Shown here in pieces: positions 42,842-54,133 of a DNA stretch of 64,000 nucleotides. Made by a program: the position numbers and the translations under genes. This DNA comes from Ligula intestinalis. Lineage: Eukaryota; Platyhelminthes; Cestoda; Diphyllobothriidea; Diphyllobothriidae. The notes under the pieces were generated by a model. The model ran no database searches. It was given only the letters and a program-made list of their open reading frames with translations, and was not told the origin of the DNA. Numbering within the stretch: the stretch's first letter is position 1; each line of letters starts with the position of its first letter. The stretch covers positions 68,616,904-68,680,903 of the forward strand of contig JAYGXS010000003.1 of the NCBI GenBank assembly GCA_036362985.1. Reading direction: 5' to 3'.

Positions 42842-43771
42842 TCAAAGTCCACGAACGCCATCAGAGTGAAAGAGAGATTCCACCGAGTCAGCACCCAAAA
42901 TTCGTGAAAGTTGTCCTGAATGTAGAAAACTAGTTATAGCTCTCTTAAACATAGGGTAGTTTTGCTGGGTTTTAATACTTTTGGGCAGCTTATTCCAGAT
43001 TGATATGGCATTTACTGAAAAGAATTGCCGGTACTTAACTGTGCGTGCCATAGGAAGAAATAAAAATACGTCTCGATGACTGGCGCGTCGAGAGTGCTCA
43101 AGCTGTCTTATTGTACTAAGAGGATTAAAGGTTTGACCATTCAAAAGTTTCAACAGTAAAAATAGACCCTTCTGCAATCGACGAAGCCATAGGGGATCCA
43201 GCTTTATAAGTTCGCACCTTTGTTGGTAGGTTAAGTTACGGTGTTCTGTAGTGAAAACTCTTCTAGTGAAGAAGTGCTGCACCGATTCTATTTTCTTCCG
43301 TTCACTAGTGCGCAGAAGACTGAATAAGGGTGAGCAGTATTCAAGACTAGGTCTCACGTACATATTACAAAGGCTAGTTCTAACCTTGATAGTCTTAAAA
43401 TTTCTAAGGATAAATCCTGTGGTTCGGCGTGCTTTCGAGACTATCAGGGCACAGTGCTCTGACAAATTGAGCCTATTAGAGTAGGATATGCCCAAATCCT
43501 TGATAACTCCTGGGACATTTAGTTCGTGGCCGTCAATACTTAATTCCGGTTGATGATCGTCGCCAACAACCATAACGGAACATTTGTGCCATGAAAGGGT
43601 GAGGCGCCATGCGCAACACCACTGGGTGAAGGCCTGAAGATCCTTTTTGATCAGCTCGAGCACGATGTTGCGATCTGCCGGTTTATATCGATAAGCGACT
43701 TTTAGATCATCAGCGTACATGAAGGGTCTGCCATACTGAAAACAATCTAAACGTCGTTGACAAACAGGCAA
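42842..43771 (-). pseudogene. B-1 ORF2, C-terminal part including the RT active site
   Basis: 309 residues: active-site box FMYADDLKVAYRY, LTLSWHKCSVMVVGDDHQPE, VIKDLGISYSNRLNLSEHC, then YVRPSLEYCSPLFSLL, KKIESVQHFFTRRVFTTEH, LDPLWLRRLQKGLFLLLKLL and AISIWNKLPKSI. The only break from the preceding RT frame is a shift near 43760. It is one of the best preserved coding stretches in the window. Confidence 0.88.
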
Positions 43772-44904
43772 AATAGGAGCGGACCCAGTACACTACCCTG
43801 TATAACTCCACTCCTCACATGCGTGGGGTTGGAGATAACATTCGAAATTTTTACTCGTTGTGTGCGAGCATCCAAATAGGAAGATATGAAGTTCAGAGGC
43901 TTGCTACCTATGCCGAAGGAGGCCAGTTTCAGAAGGAGGAGGTTATGATCGACCCGATCAAAGGCCTTAGTAAAATCAAAATAGACGCTATAAGTGGCAA
44001 AATCGCTGTCTCTAGATTGCAGAACATAATCAAAGAAAGAGAGCTGGCAGGTGTCACAAGATCGTTTCTCGAGAAAGCCATGTTGAGTTGTACTGAGCTG
44101 GTTGTTCTCTGTCAAGTGACGCATCATCTTTTCTTTGATTAAGGTCTCCAAGATCTTCGATGCTGCGGGAAGTGTATTTATTGGCCTAAAGTTGTCGAAT
44201 GATGTCGATCGGCCATGCTTGCGAATAGGCATTATGTGCGATTCCTTCCACAACGAAGGAAAGGTTTCGCTCTCAAGAGCAAGATTAAATACCTTACAAA
44301 GAATAGACGGAAAGATATCATTCGCTTCAGCTTTTAGAAGGCTAACTGGGACGCCATCTGGTCCTGGACTATAGGATTGGCGATAACGACGAATGGCTAC
44401 AGTCACATCCCAGACGGTAAAACTTATGGTTTCGAGTATGGCACCCGTCCAAGCCTGGAAAACCGGAGGTGCAGCGAACGAGCTTTCACTAAAAGTTTTG
44501 GATAGGAACGCATTGAAGCTATCGGCGGTCAACTTAGCGTCAGCTATGGGGTTTCCTAAAGCATCTTGAAGTATGGGGTGTTGCGTTTTCCTCTGCGCTT
44601 TTACTGTACGCGAAAAGAGTTTCGCAACATTAAGGGAAGGGTTTTTAGCGAAATGAGCCTCATCGGCTATCTGCTTTTCTTCGGAGAGCTTCTTAGCCTG
44701 CTCAAAGATCAGTGTGATCAAGGGCAGAACGGAAGTGTCGTTCTGCCGATGCAAACGACGAGAGAGTTTACGCAGCCTACGACGGAAAGACAGAGGAAGG
44801 TACACTTCATCCTTGACATGCATTACTTTCTTACGGGGGACAAAGTGGAGGATGAGTGGATCCAACACTTTGTACAGTGCATCGGTACAAACATTTACAT
44901 CCAA
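43747..44904 (-). pseudogene. B-1 ORF2, reverse transcriptase N-terminal and palm region
   Basis: 385 residues: linker VPRKKVMHVKDEVYLPLSFR, then YSPGPDGVPVSLLKAEAND, FDNFRPINTLPAASKILETL, TTQHGFLEKRSCDTCQLSFF, catalytic block SVYFDFTKAFDRVDHNLLLL and SGVIQGSVLGPLLFCLFVND. A single stop between 44904 and 44908 separates it from the endonuclease frame; the B-2 copy is open at that place. Confidence 0.88.
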
Positions 44905-44907
44905 ACA

Positions 44908-45800
44908 TTAGAAAAATTCAGACCAGTCGAGAGCGTTTAGATGTGCCAGTAGGTCAGCCGTGTTTGCTGATTGGAAGTCATGATAAAAAATATACTTTTG
45001 GGAAAATGTTTCATCCGCCTCCAGTTCTAGTTCACTAACAACTGTAAGATGGTCTGAACTCCCAAGTGCGTCTAAGGATGACACTGAAAGTGGTTCGCAT
45101 CCCCTACAAAAAATTAGGTCGAGTATGTTTGCTCCTCGAGTGGGAAAATCGACTACCTGATCCCACATGCCGATATCTATTGCCTCAAGTAAGTTCTCGA
45201 ACTTTGAAGGACCGGATGGTGGAAACCATTGCAGGTCAGGAAGGTTAAAATCGCCTGCAATCAAGCAATACTTAAGATTCAAGTCAGCTGCGGCATGAAA
45301 TGCCTGCGAGAGACAAAGATCGTAGTCTGCATTGGCATTAGGTGGGCGATAAACACAGCCAACAAGTAAGGAGTATTTGTTTTTTAGAACAACTCGTAGC
45401 CAGCAGCTCTCCTCCACCGCTGTGAATTCAGGATAGTCCAACGGGATAAATGCAAGTGGCTGCTTAATATAGATGCAGCTTCCTCCGCCACGGCCATTGT
45501 TTCGATCGTTCCGAACGCATGAATAGCCTTGAACAGAGAGTTCTGAGTCAGCTACAGAGGCCGATGCCCATGTCTCAGTTACCATAACAATGTCTGGGCG
45601 GTTGACGAAAACCATAGTCTGGAGCAGGGGCATTTTATTAATCAGTGATCTGGCATTTAAAACGACCAATTTAAGAGGGCATGTCTGAGGTTTCGGTGGC
45701 GGGACAGCTAGGCCGTCACTGTTACTTGCTTCGACCATAGCGATGTCCTTTTGATCTGAACTATTTTTCCCTCTCTTATTTTGAGATTTGTCTCGCCATT
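44908..45800 (-). pseudogene. B-1 ORF2, endonuclease
   Basis: AP-type endonuclease: LKLVVLNARSLINKMPLLQT, IVMVTETWASASV (catalytic Glu), VRNDRNNGRGGGSCIYIK, VGCVYRPPNAN, CLIAGDFNLPDLQWFPPSG (Asp/Asn) and SSDHLTVVSELELEAD (SDH). All catalytic signatures are present in one open frame. The first residues of the long frame (EAIGIRPPLLDFI) belong to the host element A-2. Confidence 0.9.
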
Positions 45801-46527
45801 GGATGAAGTCGAGGAGAGGAGGACGGATGCCAATGGCTTCCAATTTTACCAGAAGCCTCTGTGCGGTACCATGTCGAAAGCTTTGCTCAGGTCAAAGTAG
45901 ATAACAACCACGGATTGCTGCTCGTTACGGAGGGAAGTGACGTGGTTAAGAAAAGCTAAGTAACACGTCTCGCATGATCTTCCGGGTAGAAAACCATGCT
46001 GCGAGTTGCTTAAAAGCTTATTTTTTAGGCAAAACTAGAGAATTTGATTAAAAATTATCTTCTCCAGAAGTTCAGCTAGGGCCGGGGTTTATGAACACCG
46101 CGGTAATTATTTATGTCTGAACAAGATCCTGATTTAAAGACTGGAAGAATAATGGATGTCTTCCAAGTGTCAGGAAAGTAACCATTTAAGAGATAGAGTG
46201 AAAATATATGGCTAATTAATTTGGGAAAGGTTGACACTCTTTTGATAACTGAATTGGGGATACCATCAGTTCCCGAAGAGTGCGAGATTTTTAGACAAAT
46301 TATCTGCTAACGAATTAATTATATGGAGAAATCAATGTTTCCGAGAGTATTGTCTGAGTATGGTTAAAACGACGGGACCGGTTCGAATTCTGTCGTAAAA
46401 TGCTTCGCAAAGAAAGCATTGAACCATCTATACGTTCGCCTGCGAGCCTACAGCTATCAACTGGAATTCCATACGATAGTGGCTGCGAGCCACCTACGAG
46501 AATTGAACTGCAATCGGTATTCCAACG

Positions 46528-47022
46528 ACTGAATAAATAAATAATAAATAAACAACTTTTATATTTTAGGCCCGGAGGGCCTCGTCATTGCAAACTTAGT
46601 GCTTTGGAAGAATCAATACAAAGTTGATAAATGCTGCTCTCCGTGAAACAACCACATAGGCAGTGGGTGCGTTCAGCAGTGTTCGTAGATTTATTCATTT
46701 TCACCAACATATCGTCGTTTTAAAATAGTACTCAACACTCTCTCAAGCGCATTGTGAACTAACGAGGAAGCGGTGAAAAAAACTCCTACCAGTAAAGCTG
46801 GGGCGGAGTTCAGCGAACCCCCGCTTAAAAAACAAAACGTAAGCGAAAAAACTGCCTCAAAAAAATTAAGGGGTTGGTTGAGAGGATTGATTGTAGTGCA
46901 AGTGAGACAGGACTGTTGATGAGAACGTATGAGGTTTGGAAACGCTTCTTGTAATTGGAGAAATCATATAACAGCAGAGGCTGTCATTCACCACTTTAAC
47001 ACCGCCCGACTGGCTTCATGAA
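46528..47022 (-). mobile_element. CR1-group family A, copy A-4 (3' UTR only)
   Basis: Matches the A-2 3' UTR (40498-40975) over about 480 bp, including hairpin AGGCCC/GGGCCT (46575). It is severely 5' truncated near 47022, inside the 3' UTR. It lies immediately beyond the A-2 5' end in the same direction. Confidence 0.85.
46764..46857 (-). promoter_or_regulatory. Structured RNA in A-4 3' UTR
   Basis: Outer stem GAAGCGGT with ACTGCCTC (seven of eight pairs, one G-U), the CTCCTAC word, and inner GCTGGGG with CCCCCGC. Loop core GCTGAACTC. Confidence 0.65.
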
Positions 47023-47310
47023 CTTTAGGAAGGCTGCGGGTGAAGATGGTATCCTAGCAGAAGCTTTCGAAACTTATTGTTCTGCTTTGAAGGACTCACT
47101 ACACCGGTTGTACTTGACTATATGGACTACCGAAGTCATTCTCATTGATTGGTCACTGCCCACATCCTTGCCGATACCTAAACGAGGTGACATGCCATTA
47201 TGCTCAAAGTACCACCGCTATCCGTTTTATAGATATAGCAGCCAAATTGTTTGCGACCATCCTTCTCCGCAGATTTTCGAGTGAACTTCAGGATCACCTT
47301 TGATTCTATC
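47023..47310 (+). pseudogene. RTE-like reverse transcriptase fragment
   Basis: Frame 47018-47284 reads FRKAAGEDGILAEAFETYCS, LPIPKRGDMPLCSKYH, and in the next frame IDIAAKLFATILLRRFSSE. These match the N-terminal RT blocks of RTE elements (compare KACGEDGILAEIY and ISLIDVAAKIF in RTE-1) but are clearly a different subfamily. Confidence 0.75.
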
Positions 47311-47559
47311 ACGCTTGTCAGTGATCCGGTGAACTTCCTTGCCTATCGCTTTACACCGATGCTTTGCGTCTGGTAGCCAAGGGAAAACAACAACAAGACC
47401 ATGGAATTAACATCTTTTGCCTTATCTTAGTACATTCACCTTTACCACAAGCGATGCTTTACATAATTTGCTTATCTTCCCCAAATATGGCCATTCATGA
47501 GGCGTGCATTTTCAAACGCTTCCTACCGCTGTTCTGATTCGCGGGTTTCGTCAGGTTTC

Positions 47560-48290
47560 CCGCATTCTTATATCCGGCGTCTTCGGCGTGGCCTTCTTGT
47601 CCTGTTCCCCTGGGGCATCCTTTTTTCCACCTCCGTATGCCTTCCTACATTCATCTCCGCCGTAAAATTAATGTCTGTCAGTTCGGCCAGCAGCACATGC
47701 GCTTCTATTTCGTTCGGCCTCACCTCGCAGATTCCGCTGCCCTCATCTACACATTGCAAAATATTAGAAGGAAAATGATTCTTGACTGCCACCGCGCGTC
47801 TTCTCCTGGTCTGCATCTGTGGTTTCGTGAAACGACAGAAATTGGTTTGCATGTAAACGCTTGTCTACTCTAGGATCGCACGCCTATCTGTTCTCCTCCA
47901 AATAACACATAACATTATAGATACAAATATACAAAAATTAGTGACAAGATTGGCCTTACCTTCTGCCTAATCCAAGTTGTACAGTTCGGCAATATGGCGA
48001 CAGAAAATTTTCCAGGCTGCCGGTATGTCCCCTACCCCTATTTGAAACCACAACGGAAAACAAATCTGTCACCGTTCCGCGCAAGCTTTCTTTGGACCAT
48101 TAAATTTGCGCAATGGCACCGAAGTCGAGAGAGTAGCAGTCCTTTCAGTTGACAGTACGAAACCACATCGTTTGAGTTAAGAGTTTTCACTAGCTCTTCG
48201 TATTGCGTTGGTTGAGATAGCCTGTTAGATGGTGGACTGCGAGTGTCGAGGCTGCAACACAGAAAAAAGGCTTCTTTTGCCAAGTCAACA
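47560..48290 (-). mobile_element. Possible Merlin/IS1016-type transposase remnant
   Basis: Minus strand: NDVVSYCQLKGLLLSRLRCH then CANLMVQRKLARNGDRFVFR and CGFK (48200-48038) resembles the N-terminal zinc-ribbon region of Merlin transposases. Further on, VLLAELTDINFTAEMNVGR (47730-47670) recalls the first catalytic segment (VEIDES-F-RRKYNxGR). The order and spacing are right but identity is weak, and no inverted ends were found. Confidence 0.4.
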
Positions 48291-49336
48291 GTTTCAGCAC
48301 TGGAAATTTGCTGTTACTATCGTCGTTAGCACAGTTCCTTACACGTTGTAAGCTGCATAAACTACTACTTTTACAGGGTTCTTCCAGCCAGGGAGGGTTT
48401 TTAAAAAATCTGTCTTAACATGCATTCTTGGTCTTTCGCCTGGCCATACAGTTTCCTTGGAGTTAACCACTGGCGTTTTTCTCATTGTCGTCGAGCTTCC
48501 TGATGCAATGGGGTTCGCGCATAAGCTGTATCCTGCGGCTACTCCCGAAAGGCTTAATTTCAGGCAAATTTTATCATTTCTCGGCCAGCGCAATTTGCAT
48601 TTGTCAGAAATTTAATCTTAAATTTAATAAAAAGTTCCTTTTCTTCCTGTTTAATCCTCATATACCTTAAAATTTTCCCTTCATTGGCTTCCGCATCTCC
48701 CATTGTTTGCACTTCTACGCTAGCATATTCTGTCGTTTGCGCCATCTGCCAAAACGATTTATACTACGCGCACATTTAATGCTACCTGTTTGTAATCTTG
48801 CCTACATCTCATTGGTTGCCACCCACGCAGGATCAGTTTGCCGCTTCCTTGGACTTCAGTTTTCAGTTTCCTTATTATTCGCAACAATAACATGCTTCCC
48901 GGTTAACTTTTTGTCACTTTAGCGTTAACTTTGCGCTTATATTCCCTCACCTATACCCCGCGGACTTCTTTTTCTTCTTATTCAAACAAACGTTCATTTT
49001 TGGCTCTTATTTCTATTATTATTTTCAGTTATCGCCGTCTACAGCTTCTCAGTTTACTACCCCACCCTTATAACCCCCTACTACCAGGTGCCCGTAAGAC
49101 AGAAGAACCTTGGTTTTTCAATATGGCGTTGGCCTCACAAATCATTCTCGCCAGAGTATTAATTCGTTCTGATGCCTGCTTTCAGTTGACCAGCAGGCTT
49201 TGTTTTACTTTCTTCCCAGAATTGAGTTTCGTGCGACCGCTCAACATTTTCGTTGACGTTCATCATATCAGTCAGTTAGTTTATTTGGAGTAAATGATAA
49301 ACACCCTTAAGAACTCCATTGAAACGGTACAGGAAT
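48291..49336. other. No supported feature
   Basis: T-rich sequence with several open frames on the plus strand (48707-49293) without recognisable motifs. Confidence 0.35.
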
Positions 49337-49710
49337 GTGTAGCGACCCCTTTTCTTAGTCATGCTTTCCTCGGACGCCGCGTGGACTAGGTCATGCCTGG
49401 CGTGACCACCACGCGTCCGCAAGACACCATAGTCAAGGCCTCCGTTCAAGGTCACTCCTGTCTGGCTTTCTCAAGGTGGTCTAGTCTCACTAGCTAACCA
49501 CTTCTCAAGGTCAGGCCAGTTTGCAAGAGGCGGGACATTTGTTTACGCTCAACCACTTCCAGAGCCGATGACTCACTGTTCGGTTGCAGAGTCTCTGGAC
49601 TCCGGCTCATTCATGGCTGACCTTCACTCGTCTGGAAGTCACTTGTATATTACTTACATTCTACGCTTGTTCCTACCTTAGTAAATTCTCCCTGACGTTG
49701 TGGCCTTTCA
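49337..49710. other. Weak candidate for a solo LTR
   Basis: A GC-richer block from TGTAGCGACCCC to GGCCTTTCA begins with TG and ends with CA, about 374 bp, and lacks coding sequence. No second copy or target duplication was found in the window. Confidence 0.2.
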
Positions 49711-50006
49711 CGCCTTATACTATCAACTAACTTATAAAATGTTGGGATACGTTCTCTCGTCTATTATCCGGTTGGACCACATCGTATCCCACAAATGCAT
49801 AAAATGTAGTAGAATCTGCAAAATTTGTTACAAATAGTTTTGTTATGCAAAAGTGAAAAAAATTAATTTGGAAACATGAATTGACAAGGTGAGGCATTCG
49901 TGGTAAAGCAGCGTACAAAACGTTCAGATTGAATATTCATCTGGACCATCTTGAACATAAATGCAAGCTCTATTGAAATCAATCGAGAAGTATATTTGAT
50001 AATAAA

Positions 50007-50410
50007 GTAGTCACCGGTTATTGAGCCCACCTCGGACCCAGACCGAGGCGAAGGAGGCGCCACATCGGCAGCACCAACATCAGGAGCAGCAACAACATCA
50101 GGGGTTTTAGAACCACCTCTTCGCCTGCAGTTTTCTATTGTGCTCTTCTTCACCTGCTTCCATGCATCTCCCAACATGCTCAGTGCTTGGAGCAAATTGA
50201 TCTTCTTTGCAACCTGGCCAAAACTATGTAACAAGTTGCGCACGCAGAGAGAGGAGAATCTCACTCTATCCTGTTGGCAAACTGGGCTTTGTAGCCGGCG
50301 ACTGGGCTTATTAGCTGGTGGATTTTGCTGTGTAAAATTCTGTCCCAAGCTGATTTGGGCTTAATACGCGGCTGGGCCTATTAAAAGTGGGCTTAATAAC
50401 CGGCGACTAC
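50007..50410. mobile_element. Short inverted-repeat element (MITE-like), copy 2
   Basis: Ends GTAGTCACCGGTTATTGAGC and the inverse of GTAGTCGCCGGTTATTAAGC. Right subterminal region with repeated AAGCCCA / GGGCTTAATA words, as in copy 1 at 18552. The inner part differs from copy 1 and contains a GCAGCA-rich stretch (50070-50100). It lies at the 3' side of element D. Confidence 0.78.
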
Positions 50411-50429
50411 TGTAATCATTTAGGTTGGG

Positions 50430-50728
50430 TGAGTGCTTGATTTTTCGGAATTTGCCTTTAATAGATGATTGTCCAGACGACTCTTGAACACGCTCACAGC
50501 GGATGAATGCACAACAGGCTCTGGCAAAGAGTTCCACTGTTGAATGAGTATTTGAGAGAAGAAGGATGCATGTTAGTTTGTGTCGCTCCGTTCCTTCGTC
50601 AACTGGCAAACATGTCTTCTGAGGTTCCTTCTTAGGGCCGTTTCAAAGAGATCCTCCTACTTGATATCCATGCCAGTTGTCCTTAGAAACTGAAATGTTA
50701 CTATTAGGTCACCTCTGTCTTGTGCCAC
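50430..50728 (-). pseudogene. Element D, C-terminal end of ORF2
   Basis: Reads DRGDLIVTFQFLRTTGMDIK, LRRHVCQLTKERSDT, ASFFSQILIQQWNSLPEPVV and FKSRLDNHLL. This is the standard CR1-type end, where WNSLPEPVV corresponds to WNALPEEVV of the element at 3239. Confidence 0.75.
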
Positions 50729-50734
50729 ACAGGT

Positions 50735-51810
50735 GTCTTCTAGTGAACCTCGAAGCCTTCGGCATCAGGCCTCCTCTCCTCGATTCCACTGCTTCCAACC
50801 CGTCTAACCGCAGCCAGAATGTATTAGGTGGTAATGTTTACTCGATGCCTCAGCCGATCATGAGTGGCGTTTTACAAGGCACGGTATAAGGTCCCTTCCT
50901 TTTCATTCTTTACATAAATGAAATTTCAACAGTGCCTCAAATGTATTTACTCATTTTCTAAGGAAATGGCCAGTAGTTGTGTTGACAAAGTCAACGCAGA
51001 CTTACGTACCCTCTCAAGTTGGAGCGCCACATGGCACATGGAGTTTTCTCCATCCAGATGTAGTTTAATGTGGTTTGGTGCAGCAAAGATTCCTGGACCC
51101 ATTATCTTCAAAAAATAGTGCACTGTTAGAACGATCTACGATAAAGGATTTGGGTCTTACTTACACGAATAAGCTTGCATTATCACCTCATGCAGATCGA
51201 ATTTCTGCCAAGGCCGCACAGATATGTGGGTTTATATCGCATAATTTTTTCCTTCCAGAAATGAAGTTAAAACTATGCCGCATGTTTGTTCTCCCTATAC
51301 TAGAATACTGCTGTCCGCTTTTTGGTCTCATGACCCAGCATGATCGTAGTAAGATTGAAAAGGTTCAGCGAGTTTCCACTCGTAAAATATTATCTGTTTC
51401 TGGGTCTGGTATGTGTTTTACAGATCGATGTCAATTAGCAAACATTAAAGTTCTTTGGGTAAGAGGACTCTTAGATGGTATATGCTTTCTGTTTCGTGTT
51501 ATCAATAGTCCTAATCTCCCACAAATTAACGTTCCTATTCCGGTAGACCAACCTTACGCCACTCGTAACTCCTCCATGATTATTTTACCACCCCTTAGCT
51601 CCACATCTAACCGTTCACGCTTTTTTTTACCTCCAAATATGCTTTTATTTGGAACAGTCTTCCACTCGAAATAGGGTTGTTTTCTACATTACAGATTTTT
51701 AACGGCAAATTACATAAGCATTTAAATTTCGAGGAAATAAAGTAATAACTGTCTGTTTCCTTTCCAAACACGCAACTTGGAGATTTCGAAAAGGGTCCTC
51801 CTGGCATTTG
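50735..51810 (+). pseudogene. A-3 reverse transcriptase, broken
   Basis: 50740-50889 reads IRPPLLDS and SNRSQNVLGGNVYSMPQPIM then SGVLQGTV. The active-site region is lost at a gap near 50900-50940, where LKCIYSFSKEMASSCVDKVN resumes. 51075-51674 reads IKDLGLTYTNKLALSPHADR, QICGFISHNFFLPEMKLKLC, FVLPILEYCCPLFGLM and RCQLANIKVLWVRG. Missing the YADD box, it could not be active even apart from its shifts. Confidence 0.83.
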
Positions 51811-52162
51811 AAGTTCTTCGCAGGATATTAAAATGGTTTCTTAATACATTAACATTTTCCGCTGCAGAGCCAAGCATCACTTCAGAATGCTGCAAACTCT
51901 TCTCCGTTTTGCAACCTTGGCGGTGGTCTTCGAGGTCGCTATTGGTGGTTATCGCGTGGTCGCCAAGTTGTTGGTGGACTCTGGAGTCTGGTGGGTCGAA
52001 GCTTGGTGATGTTGTCTTAACTTCTATTGTCTTCTCCTGTTATCCCGGATGACCCCTTCTTAAGTTACCGCTATATTATTTCTCCCATGAAAATAAGCGT
52101 CCCGAACCCTCAACAGCAACATCCCACCTAACTGCATCATGTCATACCATGTTACCTATTAA

Positions 52163-52241
52163 GGCAGTTTTTTCTCCTACGTTTTTTTTGAAACCGGTGG
52201 CTTGCTGAACTCATCCACCGATGTAGGAGTTTTTTACTGCC
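52163..52241 (+). promoter_or_regulatory. Structured RNA in A-3 3' UTR
   Basis: GGCAGT (52163-52168) pairs with ACTGCC (52236-52241), CTCCTAC (52174-52180) with GTAGGAG (52223-52229), and CGGTGG (52195-52200) with CCACCG (52215-52220), all perfect. Loop CTTGCTGAACTCAT; U-rich linkers lie between the stems. Confidence 0.78.
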
Positions 52242-52435
52242 AAGAAAATTCTTTTATTAGTAAGTTCGTTGTTAATCGGATCAAACTTACCATCTTATCA
52301 TGCATAACATGCTACTAATTCCTGATATCATAAGCTGCTTACGCGCAGCTGTGATTGCCAATTTTTTTTCATGATAGCACTGATTTTGTAGTGAAAGGGC
52401 CCCTTGGGCCTTAAATATACAATTTATATATCTTG

Positions 52436-54133
52436 GAGGAGAAAGAGATTTCAAGCAGTAAAACGCCGTTCAGGGACCGCCTTGGTAGCATGTCATTGAA
52501 CATCTTCACGAGTCACTATGTCTTTCTGAAACCTGGGCCGCCAAGCCTGTATCGCATATTCCAGATGCGGCCGCACGAGTGTTCCATTTACTTTTCCGAA
52601 GATATCAGTATTGATGTTAACAAACGTTCTTCGGATGTCGCCTATCACCGCAATTGCTCTAGCTGCGGTTTTAGAGCACTGTGCGGTGACACTTAGGTCG
52701 TCTTTAATAAGCACACCTTGGTCTCTTTGCATTCTTACGGTTTCCAGTGGCTGGTCTCCCAAGATATAATGTCACGATAGTGCAGTTCTGCGTCGTTTTG
52801 CTGATAACCTGTGCATTACTACACATTTTTTGGAGTTGAAGTTCATACATTAACTGTTGTTCCAAGATTGCAGGTGATCGATATCCTCTTGCAGTATTTA
52901 GGAGTCCCTTTCATCCCCAAGCACTCTCCGCAGTTTGAGATCATCTGCAAAGAGTACTTTGAGCGATTTAACTTCTCGCACTATGTCATTTACGTAAATG
53001 ATGAAAAGGGGCGTATTAAGAACTGATCCTTGTGGAATCCACTTTTGACAGGTGCCCACTCTGAACAGTAGTCACCTGCAGTAACTATTTCACTAGGTCT
53101 ACAAGGCAATCTTCCATCCAGTTCAGGAGATTCCCTTTCATCCAAAATTCGGACAGCTTTCAGATAAGGTGCTGATGCGATCAAACGCCTTGGTGACGTC
53201 AAGGTAGATAACATCTACTTGATTTCCTTTATCCATGGCTTTTGTCCAGTGTTCTAGGGTTGTGATAAGATTTGTAAGACAAGACCTCTTCTCGTAGAAA
53301 CCATGCTGGACTGGGCTGATTTGGCAGCAAACTTTATCGAGCGATAAAAAAGATTTGTTAAAATTACCCTTTCCATCATCTTACAACAGATGCGCCTCAA
53401 ACTGACTGGTCGGTAGTTAGTGGGATGGAGCCGTGATCCTCCCTTATGGGGTCGTATAGCATTTGCCGACTTCCATGTTTTAAGGAGTTTACCAGCTTCG
53501 AGCGATTATCGAAAGATTATACGGAGTTTTCGATAATTTTCCAAATAGTTTGCGCAGAAGTACACCTGGGATCTCATCCGGTCCAGATGACTTGGCCGGA
53601 TCTAACTTCTTTAACTCCGCCAAAACTGTCTGCGGTGTAAATAATACAGTGTTTATAATTGAGTTGTTGATGGCATGCGACAAAGGATGGGCTGGAGAGG
53701 CGGCTTTATGTTATAGAAACCTTGGAAGAATTCTGAAAAACAGCTCGGCTTGTTGAAGGCCACCGCTCACAGTTTCGTTGTTTTTTCCTTTTAAGGTTGC
53801 GAGATGGTCAGGGTTCTTTGTAGAACTTCTGAGGTATGCGTAGAAGGCTTTGGGTTTTTGTGGCCTCTCTTCCAGGAGTTGTAGTTCATAAGAGGCTCGT
53901 GTTTCACTGAGGATATTCTTGCATAATTTGCGTTGTTGTCTAAATGCTTGAATTTTTTCGTTGTTCTCCGTTTGAAGAAATATTTTCCACAACCTGTGTT
54001 TGCTTCAGATCTCCTTTTTACCGCTTCTGTCAGCCATTTGGTCTTTTGCCGGTTAAATATTTCTGGAGATGACTCTACAATTAGATCAAGTTTTTCATTT
54101 CTGATTCAAATACATTCTAACATTCATTGACGT
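52436..54133 (-). pseudogene. Element D, reverse transcriptase region
   Basis: 53992-53711 is the region before RT (YELQLLEERPQKPKAFYAYL). 53683-53489 reads TVLAELKKLDPAKSSGPDEI, the first RT block. Around 53230-53000 the palm is scattered over frames (the antisense of FQDQSQ-type and HGFYEKRSC-like words). 52762-52493 reads LVRPHLEYAIQAWRPRFQKD, preceded by DQGVLIKDDLSVTAQCSKTA. Heavily decayed. Confidence 0.72.

Larger units (their letters stand above)
42351..45801 (-). mobile_element. CR1-group family B, copy B-1, inserted in A-2
   Basis: 3.45 kb, 5' truncated, with endonuclease, RT, C-terminal domain, 3' UTR and a long ATT repeat tail (42351-42398) after an AATAAACAT. The target base triplet GAT is present at both junctions (42348-42350 and 45802-45804), either as a 3-bp duplication or through ambiguity with the tail. 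The 5' end reads WRDKSQNKRGK and matches an internal point of the longer copy B-2. Confidence 0.9.
40498..46440 (-). mobile_element. CR1-group family A, copy A-2, interrupted by B-1
   Basis: Minus strand. The N-terminal RT piece is at 46350-45802, the rest of RT and C-terminus at 42350-41302, and a 3' UTR of about 800 bp ends at hairpin AGGCCC/GGGCCT (40520) with tail AAAATATAAAATTTATTG. Element B-1 splits it between the codons for DFI and GPYLSNRSQK. The 5' end is truncated near 46440. Confidence 0.85.
50729..52435 (+). mobile_element. CR1-group family A, copy A-3, inserted in D
   Basis: Plus strand, 5' truncated in RT (NLEAFGIRPPLLDS) and running through RT, C-terminus and a 3' UTR of about 600 bp, to hairpin AAGGGCCC-CTT-GGGCCTT (52398-52415) and tail AAATATACAATTTATAT. 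It is opposite in direction to its host element D. Confidence 0.87.

Noticed and set aside
49337..49710. Confident LTR call
   Set aside because: TG...CA ends alone are weak; there is no second copy, no target duplication and no adjoining Gypsy sequence. It is kept only as a low-confidence entry.
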